Source of the DNA: Paulinella micropora
Lineage: Eukaryota; Cercozoa; Imbricatea; Euglyphida
NCBI GenBank assembly: GCA_009731375.1
Contig: BJOX01000009.1
Location: forward strand, 722,050 to 786,049
Length of the DNA stretch: 64,000 nt
Direction of reading: 5' to 3'
The translations under genes and the position numbers were made by a program. Positions 12,252 to 23,684 of the stretch are shown piece after piece. Under the pieces are notes generated by a model. The model saw only the letters and a list, made by a program, of their open reading frames with translations, made no database searches and was not told where the DNA came from. How positions within the stretch are numbered: position 1 is the first letter of the stretch; each line of letters begins with the position of its first letter.

Positions 12252-14011
12252 GTGGAGAACACCTCTTCCACTGCACCTCGCCCTCTTCAGCTACTGTTCT
12301 GCGTTCTGGGTTGCTCTTGGCACGTCTACATGTGGAACCAGTCGCGACACGACGACCCAGCATCAAAATACAACGAGCACAAACAACGTTGTCTGGACTT
12401 ATATCCCATCTTGGGCTCCCGTACAGACACTCTACGTACAGGCAAGAGGTTTCAGGAGGAAGTCAAGGCTGGCAAGACTCGCCTCCATACTGACCTTCCA
12501 CGTATACAAACTGTGCAGTTTATTTACGATTTACTGACCAGCTACGTTGATTATGCACGAGACATTCTTCGGGAAATTCATAAGGATAAGGCTACCTGGC
12601 TGCTACAGGTCCCCATTGCCCCTCAAGCCAGCCTGGACCTCCTTTGTAACCCAGATTGGACAGACGCTGAGGTCTACGCCCAGTACCTGGGACCTACTGG
12701 ATCGTTGGCAGCCGCAGAGAAGCTCTGGCACGACATTGGCCACGTCATCTCCGTAGAAGCTTTTCACAACTACTACCCAGTAACCGCACCCACTGTCGGA
12801 TTGACAAGGTCACTCCAGGTCACTGCACTCCCAGGCACAACCGCTGGTGCCACATCCATTCTCTCATCGAACCAGACTGGTCCGACAACTCTGCAGCTCA
12901 TCAGACGCTCATCTGTGACTACGACCCGTTCGAGCCACCCATCGACGTCTTCGAGTCCTGGAACAGCTACGCTGACTTCGTCAACGCCGATGCTACCCTC
13001 AGCCCTGACATCTGCAGTCACGCCGACACTTCGAACACCGACGTCTGATCGAACTGTTTTCGCACGAGGATTATCAGTCAAATATCACATCGCCAACACG
13101 CCAATTCAACTAGCCATTATGCACGCAATCAGTAATGTTAACGAGTGGGGAGACAGAGTTACGGTCACCATCATGGACGCCTGCTGGTACCGCTTCGTCC
13201 GCGTCACCGACTCAATCCAGCGAGTTTGGAGTTTGCTGTCCCTCATCTGGCTGCTATTCATTCGCGACCTTATCCATGGCTGTTTGGACAAACCCGACTT
13301 ATACAAGTCAGCTCTCCAAACTCTCGATCTACGACGTTTTCAGAACGAACAACGTTTGGCGTACATCCATCGGTGTATTACTTTTTATGAGACTACACAT
13401 GTAGCTGGCGTGAGCATCTGCGACGGAAACCAGATTGAGGACTTGGGCCGTATGCTCACCCCGATGGAACGCAACCGATGGAATCAGCATGTGGACCAAG
13501 TCCTACTTACGCATGGCGTTGGCTGGCCGCGCAATCTGGATGACGTCCTCCCTTGGGCCAGGACCCTCGACCCCAACGATATGCAGGAATACCTTCTTGG
13601 GATGGAGACTCCAGTCCGAACCGACATCAAAGACCCATCTACGTATAGACGGGTCTCTGTTCGTCCAAGACGTCAGCAGCTCCTGCAAGTAACGAACACC
13701 GAGGCGAACAGCAACACTAACCGCCCCGCTTGGCAGAAACGTAAGGCGGACGCCATGGCAATGACTCAGACTGCTCCTCTACAGACGTCGACTCGTCAGG
13801 TCAAGCGTTTGAAGACCGACCCACCGGTTACCTCGTCATCGATCGAAATCTTTTCACGGGCCTACCATGCACCTACTGCAAGAAACACAACAACTTCTTG
13901 AAGATGTGCCAGCTCCCCAAACATTCGTTTGAAGAGTGCAAACTTCGCCGACAGCGTCGTCAATATGACAAAAAGCCATCAGCGGCCGTTGCCCGCAGCA
14001 CCCGCGCGCTT
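12252..14011 (+). pseudogene. Family 1 gag: capsid-like region and CCHC-type zinc knuckle
   Basis: A 549-codon frame starts at 12,252 (MENTSSTAPRP). Its helical parts (VQFIYDLLTSYVDYARDILREI; LAYIHRCITFYETTH; MLTPMERNRWNQHVDQVLL) are capsid-like. The frame probably slips twice: between about 12,780 and 13,050 another frame reads as sensible acidic protein (PFEPPIDVFESWNSYADF), while the main frame gives Thr/Ser noise. At about 13,850 a change of frame leads into PCTYCKKHNNF ... KHSFEEC, a nucleocapsid knuckle with spacing CX2CX14HX4C, followed by a basic tail ending near 14,011. Gag would form the particle and bind the RNA genome. Confidence 0.7.
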
Positions 14012-14565
14012 TCCATATGACTACCCGGTCCTACACACCCTCGTCGCTAGTGCCAACGCCCTCGCCTCTACGGATTGCGACAGCCCCAACAGTTGTCACC
14101 GGATGTGTTTGGGTCTCCAAACATCCTCTCAGTCGCCCATTCATCGGCAAAACTACATGCGCTTTGGATTCAGCCTGCAACTGTAAAGGCGTCGCTCGTT
14201 TATCTTGGGTTCTACAACACTGCTTTACGATCCGGCAGCTGCCGCCTGTGACAGCACTCTCATTCGTCGGCATCGACGCAGTCCTCACCGACGGTATCGA
14301 ACTCTTTGTTTCCGCTGGCCCAACGTCGCCGCTGCATGCAATTACCGTTTATGTGTCGGCTCACCTGCCCGATCGCGTGGATCTACTCTTCGCCAACGAG
14401 GTGACCGCACAGATGAACTTGTCCATCGACGAGGCCCAGACGATCAAGCCAACGGACTACATCCCTTTGAAGCCCACAGCAAGACAGATCGTCTACGCGA
14501 CGGAATTTCATCTCTTCGAGCACACTTCAGGTGGGCGACCGTCAACTAGCAACCATCAGCTATGA
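14012..14565 (+). pseudogene. Family 1 aspartic protease (DSA active site)
   Basis: The frame 14,017-14,565 has CALDSACNCKG at the position of a retroviral-type protease active site, then LSFVGIDAVLTDGIELFVSAG and a hydrophobic C-terminal part of normal size. Asp-Ser-Ala replaces Asp-Thr-Gly; Ser and Ala variants occur in active aspartic proteases, so activity cannot be ruled out. It lies just after the zinc knuckle, in a different frame, which fits either a ribosomal frameshift or decay. Confidence 0.6.
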
Positions 14566-15172
14566 CTTCCGCCCGGAGACTCTGGCTGAAATGACTTCTT
14601 GCCCGACCTCCGAGATTGAAAAGATCTTCAAGCTCCGTGTTACACAACCTTCGGATTCCTACGATCTTTTGTCAACTTCGCAAGCTCACCTTTACGGCCG
14701 CACAGTCAACCTGTTCATGTCCGAAAAGAAGCGACCATGTGATGGGAGGGTACTGACAGATCACGACGAAGACGATGAAGAAGAGGAAGAAGAAGAAATC
14801 AAATCTAGTGCCTCCAAGAAACACAAGCAATCCTCTGATCCGATCACACATGAGGATTATTATAACGATGCTTATCCGACATACTCAGCGGGCCGACCCG
14901 AGACGCAGTCCGACTGTGCGATCCCTCTCTTTCGCATCATCATCTTCATCGTCATCATTGCCATCGTTGATGCAGGCTTCATCCTCATCATCGATAGCAT
15001 CCTCACCGGGCACATCCGCTACATCGGCCCTTGGCCAACCATCGGCCCCTGCACCTGGCACACCGCAATCGTTCCAGACTGCGCTGACTAACCCCCCGTC
15101 GTTACAAGCTCCAGTTGTTCCTCTAACATCCAGTCACAACTATCAACAGAGTAGGCGGCGCTCTTCAAGCAA
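14566..15172 (+). other. Acidic/Ser-rich linker of the family 1 polyprotein
   Basis: The frame 14,531-15,091 continues from the protease with MGDRQLATISYDFRPETLAEM, then a Glu/Asp run at about 14,770-14,800, and becomes disordered. No domain is recognised. It joins protease to the unknown segment that begins near 15,170. Confidence 0.5.
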
Positions 15173-18154
15173 ATGCGAACGTTCAACATCACCGGTGCCC
15201 TCCTCTCCTTGCTCTCAAGTGCCGGATTGAGTAAAGTATCTACAAGAGCACATACCAGCGCCCGCCGGAGGGCAGCCCGCGCATCTCCTGGTCGTTCGAC
15301 AGCTTCGTCCAGTTTTTCATCGACCTCTGTGACAAATACAGCCGCAACGCCAGCCCAACCGCAGGCACCTACAACATCTTCTAGTAGTTCATCCTCCTCG
15401 TCCAGCTCGTCGTCAGTACCTGCGGCAAGCCCAGCTAGGATGCGAGCCCCATCCTGGGCGACCCACTCCCCAATCCAAGGAGGCCCTCGAGTCGCATACT
15501 CGCTAAGCCCACTTGGACCATACAGGGCCCGCACTCCCACCGCTGAAGATCGCGACAAGGTGGGACCACAAAAACAGCTGGCACAGAGGGAAGCAATGAC
15601 GCCGATACCACCTCCACCTCTTTCTCCTCCAGCTGAGGGTTATGTCCGGATCAGCCCTACGAGATCGAGCCACTCTTGGTCGAGATTCTCCAACCTTACG
15701 GACATGCCAGCCCACCAATTGGAAATTCAGAAAGCATATGGCACCAACGGCTCCCCAGGCATGGAGAAGGAACTCTACATTGTTCGGGACATTTATCCCA
15801 CGTTTTTCCCGACAGCAGCCATGACCATGATTCCAGGCACTCACCCGCATTTCCGTCACCTGGGATACTGGATCCCGAAGCACTTCACGCTCAACCAAGG
15901 CCTATGGCCGGACTCTACAATGGTGCACATGCAACACCCAAGAGTGGAACGCTACCATCCTAGGATACAATCGCTCCGCCACGGAGTCTTCCGTTTCCAA
16001 CCCCTTAGTAGCCCGCCTACCTTTCAAGTGACTGAAGACTGGCTTCTCCCTTCGGCGGATTACAACCACTTCGCCGATAGGCCACTTTTGGTAAGAACTT
16101 CCTCCCGCGGGATGCTAAGTTACCACATACCAGTGTGAGCAGAATATACGCTCACACAGAACCGCGACAATGGTATGGAAAGACCAACTGGGATAATGAA
16201 TACTCAACAGAATTCTCTGAAGCCATCCAGGGTTTCCACCGCGATCGCCCTACTATCTTGATGCAGCGTTACTGGCCCCCTCGTAACAACGCACACGAAA
16301 TAGATCCGGAGACTTTTGAAAACTTCACACATGGCCTAGCACTTCGGTCGGGCACCGGACGCCCCCTCGCAGTCGTCAACACCGAAGCCATGTGCCTGGT
16401 CCGTGCAGACACTACATCGGCTCCCTTGATGACCCGCCGCGGTGGTAATACATCTACGAAAACCGCACTTGAAGACATCTTCCAGATCCCGGAAGGTTCA
16501 ACCATGATGTCAAGGTTTTATGAAAGCAAACACACTGCTATCATATTCCACTTCGGCCCGCAAAACGGTAGAAACACTGCTCAACTTATCGCATCCTCTC
16601 TAGTCGGACCTAACATCGAACCTACTGGCGATGTCCCGTACTTCGAATACTGGCGATGTCCCGTACTTCGAAGCAGGAATGTCCTTCGACCATATTTTCC
16701 GCCCATGGGGATATCGATCTTCGTATCTCGGCCTACTTGTGTGAGCAAACCCAAGTACATCACCCTTAGCAGCCGTCCTTCGAGGAGAACTCCTATTCCC
16801 GTGGTGCAGTATGGAGCAAACCGAAGTTGATCATCTACGATTTCATCCGCTTCCGCTTTCGACATCACTATACAAACGCCGTGTCTTTTGACTCCCAACT
16901 CGAGAACGCTGCTTTGCCCTACATCATTACTTTCATCGCCTTCCGTGTAACGACCCGATATGGCTCAAACTCGTCGCAAATGACACCTACTACGACCACG
17001 ATCGCGGAAACATCGTGCCAGAACTACGTGCAGTACATGAGCGATCTTACGATTGCATTGTCGACCTGCCGCTCACCTACTTCGACGATAGTAACATCAC
17101 GGTCTACTACACGGACGAAGGAGACGAACTGTTTTTGGGTTCATTTTTTAACCCTAACCACTATATGGGACAAGCGGTGGGTGTAGCGAAGTTCGACGGA
17201 GTAGTTTCGTTCGACGACGCCGCTACCCGCGACTACGTTCAACAAGCACCCAACTGGAAGGCACGCACGGACACACCGAGAATTAGGGATTCTTTCTCAT
17301 GCGAATTCCGTTGGATACGTTATGAAAACGTCCCGTGGCATCTAGCCCAGTGGTTTCTTATGACCATCGCCAGCGAAACCGGACGACGTTCAAGCAAGGA
17401 AATTCATGTGGTACACCACCCACCCAATACTGTCACATGTTCGACGGATATCATCAACCCGTACTCCCGAGACAAACGACTCCGTGGCTATCCATACGCA
17501 ACCCCACTTATCCGTATGCTACCGTCACGCCACGCTCAACGACACTTCAACGTTTGGCGCGCAGGCGTTAAGTATAACACCCTTCAACATGAAGGCCACC
17601 TCGAACACCGGTGGATCAACCTCAAGGAGTTCAGGACAGAAGAAAAGCTCGACCGTTTCTACAACAGGCTACAAATGAGTACCCGAGACCTCGTGTACGA
17701 GCGATTGCTTATCCCAGAACCTGAGACCTCCCATGTATTTACACTCTCTCCAGGAGAGACACGGAGACACTACCGAATCGGACATCCCCACACCTACAGT
17801 ATCCATGCTGGATTCGACGTTCAAGCATCGTCATCACACCCCTACGAGATAGTGTATTCCCCTGAGAAGTACGATGATCAACCTGATTCTTCGTCAAGTT
17901 CAAGTTCCTCATCCAGTTCGTCATCTAGCTCGACTTCATCGTCAGCAACAATAGCCCCTGCTCAGCCACCATCGGCCCCAGCGCCGGTACCACCGGCCCC
18001 AGCACAACCACCGGTGGCCTCAATTCAGCCTCTATCAACCCTGGCTCATCCACCAGCGGCCACTGGTTCTGACGCACCGGCCGCACCGTTGCCACAGGTA
18101 ACTCGTGCCTATCCCGTTCGACCACAGCCCTTTTTTTGGCTGCAAGCCCAGTGA
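15173..18154 (+). pseudogene. Unknown polyprotein segment between protease and reverse transcriptase (family 1)
   Basis: Three consecutive frames (15,173-16,138; 16,135-16,830; 17,015-18,154) join into about 950 codons. The first half of the first frame is Ser/Ala/Pro-rich; from SNLTDMPAHQLEIQKAYG onward the protein is dense, aromatic and rich in Trp/Tyr/His (PHFRHLGYWIPKHFTLNQG; EPRQWYGKTNWDNEYSTEF; WIRYENVPWHLAQWFL). The last frame ends in a 15-Ser run and a Pro/Ala spacer. A 25-bp tandem duplication at 16,623-16,672 shifts the frame in the middle. I recognise no known domain (no dUTPase, RNase H, chromodomain or envelope signature; no signal peptide or membrane segment). Ty3/gypsy elements normally pass directly from protease to RT, so this is an insertion in the pol order. 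Shared traces exist in family 2. Confidence 0.55.
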
Positions 18155-18599
18155 GAACAAGAAGCATCACGACGATGACGACTCAAAGGACGGTGGACAA
18201 GGCCCCTCGTCGTCTTCGTCAAGTGGATCCTCGTCAAGCGGTTCGTCGTCAAGCAGTTTGCCATCAACGCCGACTACGACCCAGACATCTGCGACTTCTC
18301 CTCCTCACTCAACGACGCGACGTTCGCAACACCCTCGGAACAAGGAAAGTGTGAATTTTGCGGATTGCCCAAAAGCAACCTTTCCTCTGTCACCTAGCCA
18401 CATCGCCTCCTCCGATCATCGAGCCGCACCTTCAAGGCGACGACTTCTCAACCATAAATCTCGGAGCTGCCGCCAATTCAATATGCTCGCTCGGCCTGGC
18501 ACTGGCCTAACTCAGAGTTTGGACAATACGCAAACTCAAGCTTGACAACTAAATCTGGGGCATTCTCCAGACTCCGAACAACTACGGCTGCCTGCTCCT
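18155..18599 (+). other. Ser-rich spacer before reverse transcriptase
   Basis: The frame 18,105-18,545 reads HHDDDDSKDGGQG followed by a Ser/Gly run and a Thr/Pro-rich stretch, typical of a disordered tether. No domain is visible. It joins the unknown segment to the RT domain. Confidence 0.45.
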
Positions 18600-20953
18600 T
18601 TGACTCTTCAGACCGACATCGGCCCGCCGTTTCCACACACAGACTCCTTCATGGAAGATTTCGCGCAGACATGCCCCGACCCTCGCATGCTCTTCTGCAC
18701 GGCATCAACAGTCCAGGGACCCCATCCTACTCCGTGGTTCTTCATCTCTGAAAGACTTTGCCGCGACTTCCTAACCAAACGAGCGGAACAAAAAGCGGCA
18801 CCAACAGGTCCTAAGTTTCCCCCTGAAGCAGTCAACCCAAGCCTCACCAAACCCCAACAAGACCAACTCTGGGCCCTCATCCGCGAATTCGACCACATCT
18901 TTCAAGACAAGGCAGGCATCTTCAAACATATTGTCGTGTCCCTTCGACTCAAACCGAATGCCAAACCAGTAACAATGCAGTTCCATGCCCGCGCTGGACT
19001 CCGGCAGTGGGCGAATATCTTCTAACTGGGCTACGGACGTCCTCAGCGCCGGCACATGGAGCTACGCCTCCTCTCAATGCGCATGGGCGAGCCGCAGTTG
19101 CCCGGTCGGGAAATTTGAGGACATCGCGAAGGAGGTCATCCGAGACATTCGGAACGTTTACGACTACCGCATGCCCAATGACAACCTTCATCTCCCAGTC
19201 CCAGCTCTTCCAAACCCAGATCATTACCGAGAACGATCTGCCGGCTGGCACTATCTCAGCTCCATCGACATGGTAGACGGCTTCTCCCACCTTCGCCTGA
19301 ATCCGGACGATGACAGCCGAGATGATTTAGCCGTGTGGACCCCTCAAGGTCTATTGGTCCCCAACTTCATGCCTCAAGGTGTGCATCGTGCCCGGCGATT
19401 TCCAACGCGCGATCGAGAAGTCATTCCAACCACTCCCCTTTTGGAACACGCCGCCCCCAGCTATTTCTACTGCAGGCGCCTATCTCGACGACGTTACCGC
19501 TGGTGCAAACGACTTTCAAACACACCTGAACCAAATTCGTGGTATATTCTCAAGTATGGACACCTCTGGCCTTCATGGATCGGCGCGCAAACTCCGCTTG
19601 GGATACCATGAACTGACAATACTCGGCAAGAAATGTAGTAAGAAAGGTATCGCCGCTGACACAGCGAAGATCGACGCCATCCTCCGAATGGCTGATCCCT
19701 CCAATGTGTCTGAAGTTCGATCCGTTCTGGGTATGACAAACTTCATCCAGGCCCACATCCCCGACTACTCCCGCCTTGTATCACCTCTTACGAACTTGCT
19801 TAAGTCCACTCACGCCCGACCAGCAGGTCAACCCTACCTCCATCGGGAAGAGCGGAAATGTATGAAGAAGCTCCGCCGCGTGCTTACTACGCTTCCCGTC
19901 CTGGCCAAGTATGAGTCTTCTCACCATCTTTGCCTTCGGACGGATGCTAGCCAAATAGGCATCGGGGGTGCCCTTCACACTGGCCCTGACCGCGACGCCC
20001 CGGTTATCCAATACTTTTCTCTCAAGTTCACAGACACGCAAACCCGCTGGGCGACCTACGTGCGAGAAGTCTATGGCGTTATTTACGGAGTTCAACAGTG
20101 CCGCTACTACATCGATGCTAGCGACCACGAAGTCACTATCGTCACCGATCACCGGCCACTCCTGTGGTTATGGCATGCTCGCAGCCCCATGGTCGTCGGA
20201 TGGGTCTTGGAAAATCTTCAGACGATCCGCTTTAAGGTCGAATACCTCCCCGGTAAACAAAACCTCCTTCCGGACGGATTGTCCCGTGTCCCCTGCATAA
20301 GCTTAGGCGCTCCGACTCTCATCGGTGAAGCCGAAGCAACCCTACAGCTCCTCGCAACCATTCCACTGCCCAAAGCAGGCTCTACTCTTTGGCTCGCCGT
20401 CGAAGGCACACATGCTGCTTTGGAAATGAAACTCAAGTCTGTCTCCTGCCGCATCATCCGCGCTGGCCCAACTTTACGAAGCATTCAAGCCCCGTGGGAC
20501 CTAGCTATTGTCATCCCCTCCGCTGAACGCTCTCCGGCCGTCGCGCGTGACATGTTCGCCCTTCGAAAGCCATTTGCCCTGCTCATGCCGCAAGACCTCG
20601 TCCACTGCGTCCCGGACGATACACTCCCACAGGAGGCCGTCGAGACGTGTCGTAAGATTTTATTTCTTGACGACAACTTAGTGTGGCTAGTCTTTGGCCT
20701 CGGCATGGAACAACATTATATATACCCTCTTGTCGCTACTTCGCACGCTCCTCGCGTCACGCGCCAACAAATCATGGACGCACAACGACAAGACACTCTC
20801 ACAGCCCCTCTCTGGACCGATGACGTCTCTACCGTCTCCGCCGGATCAACAGAATTGACCCTTCGTCAGGGCCTTGCCGTCCTCGCCGACGGCAAACAGT
20901 CAACACTGAAGATCTACGTTCCAGAAGAGCTGCGCCGCCCGCTGCGCCCGTGA
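18600..20953 (+). pseudogene. Family 1 reverse transcriptase and RNase H, frameshifted
   Basis: RT motifs are spread over three frames. 18,600-19,025 holds the N-terminal lead (LTKPQQDQLWALIREFDHIF). 19,060-19,377 holds YDYRMPNDNLHLPVPALPN, SSIDMVDGFSHLRLN and TPQGLLVPNFMPQG. From 19,379 one frame runs to 20,953 with AYLDDVTAGANDF (catalytic box), VRSVLGMTNFIQAHIPDYS (connection), then RNase H with CLRTDASQIGIGGAL, VREVYGVIYGV and TDHRPLLWLW, and the LPDGLSR hinge typical of Ty3/gypsy. It would copy the RNA into DNA inside the particle and degrade the RNA. The catalytic residues are present, but the frame changes near 19,020 and 19,378 break this copy as written. Confidence 0.88.
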
Positions 20954-22528
20954 TCAACTACGCCCACTTGATGCAAAATCACGCCAAAACGCCGACACTT
21001 TTGTCCCTTTCATCAAGGAGCGCTATATTTGGTTCCGTACTGACGGCACGGATATTATGCACGCTGATGTCCTCGCCGCCCTCCGCGACTGCCACTTTTG
21101 CCAACTGGTCCACGCCCGCCTCACTCTTAACCACGGCCGCTACTCTTCGCTGAAGTGGAGCAGTCCAGGTCAAGGCATCGGCATCGATCATATGCACATC
21201 GGCATTCCGGGCGTTGTTTTTCAGTACATCCTGACGATCATCGATCTCTTCTCAGGATTTCTTCAATTCATTCCCTGCATCTCTACCACAGCCAAAGAAA
21301 CAGTTGAGATCATCCTCAACCGATGGGCATACATTTTTGGTTTTCCGGAGTCCATCTTCTCCGACTACCACAGCTCGTTTGTAGGTACATTAGCCAAACG
21401 CTTCTGCAATGAGGCCGGCCTCGACTGGCTGACCACCGCACCCTACTCACACCATCAACTCGGCTTCGTGGAATGCAGGCACAAGGCGATCCGCACCGCA
21501 ATTCAATCTCTACCCAAGGCAGACAAATCGAACTGGCCCAGCATCATCCCGTCCCTTTCCTTCGCCCAGAACACCTATGTGTCCACGGCTACAGGTACAA
21601 CCGCCTTTGAGGGTATGTTGGCACGCAAATCTCGATGCACACTGGACTTTTTCGATTCCTCGGAGATCATTACTGCCCGCGCCTCCGCCTCAAGCGCCGC
21701 TCTCGACGCTTCCTCTACGCTTTCGCTTCAATCTTCAGAGCAGATCGAACTACTACGCCGCGCTCGCACTGCAGTCACGGCGTATATCAGCACGTACACA
21801 GACGTCTCTCGCGCCGATCTGTTGCTCAGAAGAACAAGGGCCGCCGCAAAGCCGTTAAGAAGTGGAAGGTTGGCACCGTTACCGTCTATCGCCCTAAACC
21901 CTCAAAGCAAGGCATCCCTGCCTCGTCTGTTCTTCAGTTCGACGGCCCCTACACGATTTTAGAGCAGGTCAACTCTAACTGCTTTAAACTCCGCCACCTC
22001 AAGACCAATAGGATATTGAAACGGATCGACCGCTCACATTTCTCTCCGTACACTGCCCCCACTGATGGCGTCGCCCCGCTCAACCCAGTTGCCGTGGACG
22101 ACTATGATGATGACACTGTCAACTACACCACTGGTGAAGTCGTTGCTTTCATCGACCGCAACCAAGTCAAACTTGGCACTGTTTTGGACGAGGATCCGGA
22201 AGACGAGGAGGATGACCTCGTGGTCCATCAGCTTGGTATCACTTCGGACACCAACCCTCTCTTCCGCCCCATCTACGAAGACACAAAGGACAAAGCTACC
22301 ATTCACAGTTGGAGTAAACCCCTGACTTTCTGGAAGCCCCTCCTCTTCGATATCACCAACAATCAAGTCGTTCATCTACACATCGCATGGCGTCCCTTCA
22401 AAAAGATCAAGGACAAAGGCCGACTCTCCGCTAACGTTCTTAAGCGTCTTCGAGGTACCCTCATCACCGGCGAATCCTTCCCGCTTCATGTCTTCCAGAA
22501 GGGCAAGCAAGCTCAGTCCAAGGAGTAG
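20946..22528 (+). pseudogene. Family 1 integrase with GPY/F module and C-terminal tail
   Basis: The frame opens around 20,946. KERYIWFRTDGTDIMHADV and CHFCQ are the remains of the zinc-binding N-terminal domain. The DDE core is complete: Asp in GIDHMHI, Asp in SDYHSSFVG, Glu in GFVECRHK. Near 21,825 the frame shifts to the one ending at 22,528, which contains KKWKVGTVTVYRPKP and FDGPYTILEQVNSNCFKLRH, the GPY/F module found in many gypsy integrases, then an acidic tail of about 150 residues (DEDPEDEEDD) without a recognisable chromodomain. The same C-terminal part recurs in the family 2 copy at 38,414-39,490. It would insert the cDNA; the 4-bp target duplication matches its product. Confidence 0.88.
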
Positions 22529-23055
22529 CCACCCCCTATCACTCTCAAGTGGGTTTTACCCATCGAAATGGCTTCACCCGCCCTCCCGCCCAGCGCTTTT
22601 CCCACTTGAACCGTCATCGTCCCTAGAAATATTACGCCATGGCCGGCGTATTCATGTAAGTCCTTGATCGCCTCTTGTGCCTGCAGGTCAACAATTATTC
22701 TCACCGAACTTGAACCCCTCAGTGGTTATATCGGCACGGCATACTTGGTGCTTCATTGGTTCATCTCGGCTTTGTGCTCCCGGCCACCTAATTTTCCTTG
22801 GCTCGACATCACCTCCCGATATCACCGCTCGCTACTGCGCCTCAATTGTCCCAGTCCCGCTGCAAATCATGGATATCCGGCCCCGGCTGATCATCATCCG
22901 CATTGCGCAAGTATAGACGCATCACTTTTCTACTCTCCAATGGTTTAAGAGATTCACCCACCTCTCTTTTTCCTTTTTGACACATTTTTTTTTAGTGAGG
23001 CAACATACTTCGTTCGTTAATCACTCATTCTGTACGCAACTCAACTCAACCGTTA
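22529..23055 (+). other. 3' untranslated region of family 1
   Basis: About 530 bp between the integrase stop and the polypurine tract. Short frames exist (for example 22,664-22,948) but show no domain. It ends with a T-rich stretch at about 22,980. Confidence 0.6.
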
Positions 23056-23071
23056 GGTCTGGGGGGGGAGC
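23056..23071 (+). promoter_or_regulatory. Polypurine tract of family 1
   Basis: GGTCTGGGGGGGGAGC lies directly in front of the 3' LTR (TATCAG). A G-run ending next to the LTR is where plus-strand DNA synthesis is primed. The family 2 element has the analogous GAGGGGAGT in front of its TATCGG LTR. Confidence 0.85.
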
Positions 23072-23684
23072 TATCAGACTGAGTACCTTAACGACCGGCC
23101 AAAACCTTTACCGTTGATAAGACACTCTTTTTGACCGGTTCATTAGATTCTCCTCTGCACGACGTTTCGACTTCACTAACTAGTTTTCGATTTCGTTCAG
23201 AAATGATTTCAAACGATCAGTTCAAAGTTCTTTTTAGCTATTGCCATTTTTCCTGTTCGTATTACCTTTTCCCCGAATTCCCCGTGAAAAATGCTTTTAC
23301 TGTAAATTTGTGAACAAGAACGGAAAAACACAATATCTAACTTGTCTTCCGTTGCCAGTCATTTTCGCCTTGAGGCTTCCCAAATCGATTTGGGAATTTT
23401 CAAGTCCAACAACCCGACACTATCCGTTTGATGACTGTTAACTTGAAGACTCGCGACACTATCCGTTTGAGAACTGGAGACCTCACAATTTACGTTCTAC
23501 ACTTGATCGTACGTTGCACCCAAGCCTGCAATGAGTTCGAAATTATGTAAATAAACGAAGTGACCTCTCTACTATTTACTTGCATTTCACCTGCTCACTC
23601 TGAGTCAGGACTCAAAGCAGCCATAGTGTTCTTATTAAGAGTTCGTTGTATCTGCCTACTTGAAGAGTTGTATACAAACTCACA
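23072..23684 (+). repeat. 3' LTR of family 1
   Basis: Matches the LTR at 11,370-11,983 with few substitutions and one single-base length difference. It is followed by the target duplication TCTT. Confidence 0.95.

Larger units (their letters stand above)
11370..23684 (+). mobile_element. Complete Ty3/gypsy-type LTR retrotransposon, family 1
   Basis: Two nearly identical LTRs (614 and 613 bp, about nine substitutions by eye) bracket a 12.3-kb element. Target-site duplication TCTT is present at 11,366-11,369 and 23,685-23,688; the uninterrupted target (GTAAGTCTTGACTACC) exists at about 40,068. Order inside: gag with zinc knuckle, aspartic protease, acidic linker, a long unknown segment, Ser-rich linker, reverse transcriptase, RNase H, integrase with GPY/F module and a 3' tail, then a G-rich polypurine tract. 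Protease-RT-RH-IN order is that of Ty3/gypsy. The coding part changes frame at least six times, so this copy is probably not autonomous, or the assembly carries indel errors. LTR termini are TATC...ACA rather than TG...CA. Confidence 0.92.

Noticed and set aside
12106-12537. Overlapping frames before gag in family 1
   Set aside because: Leader sequence; no domain and out of frame with capsid-like sequence.
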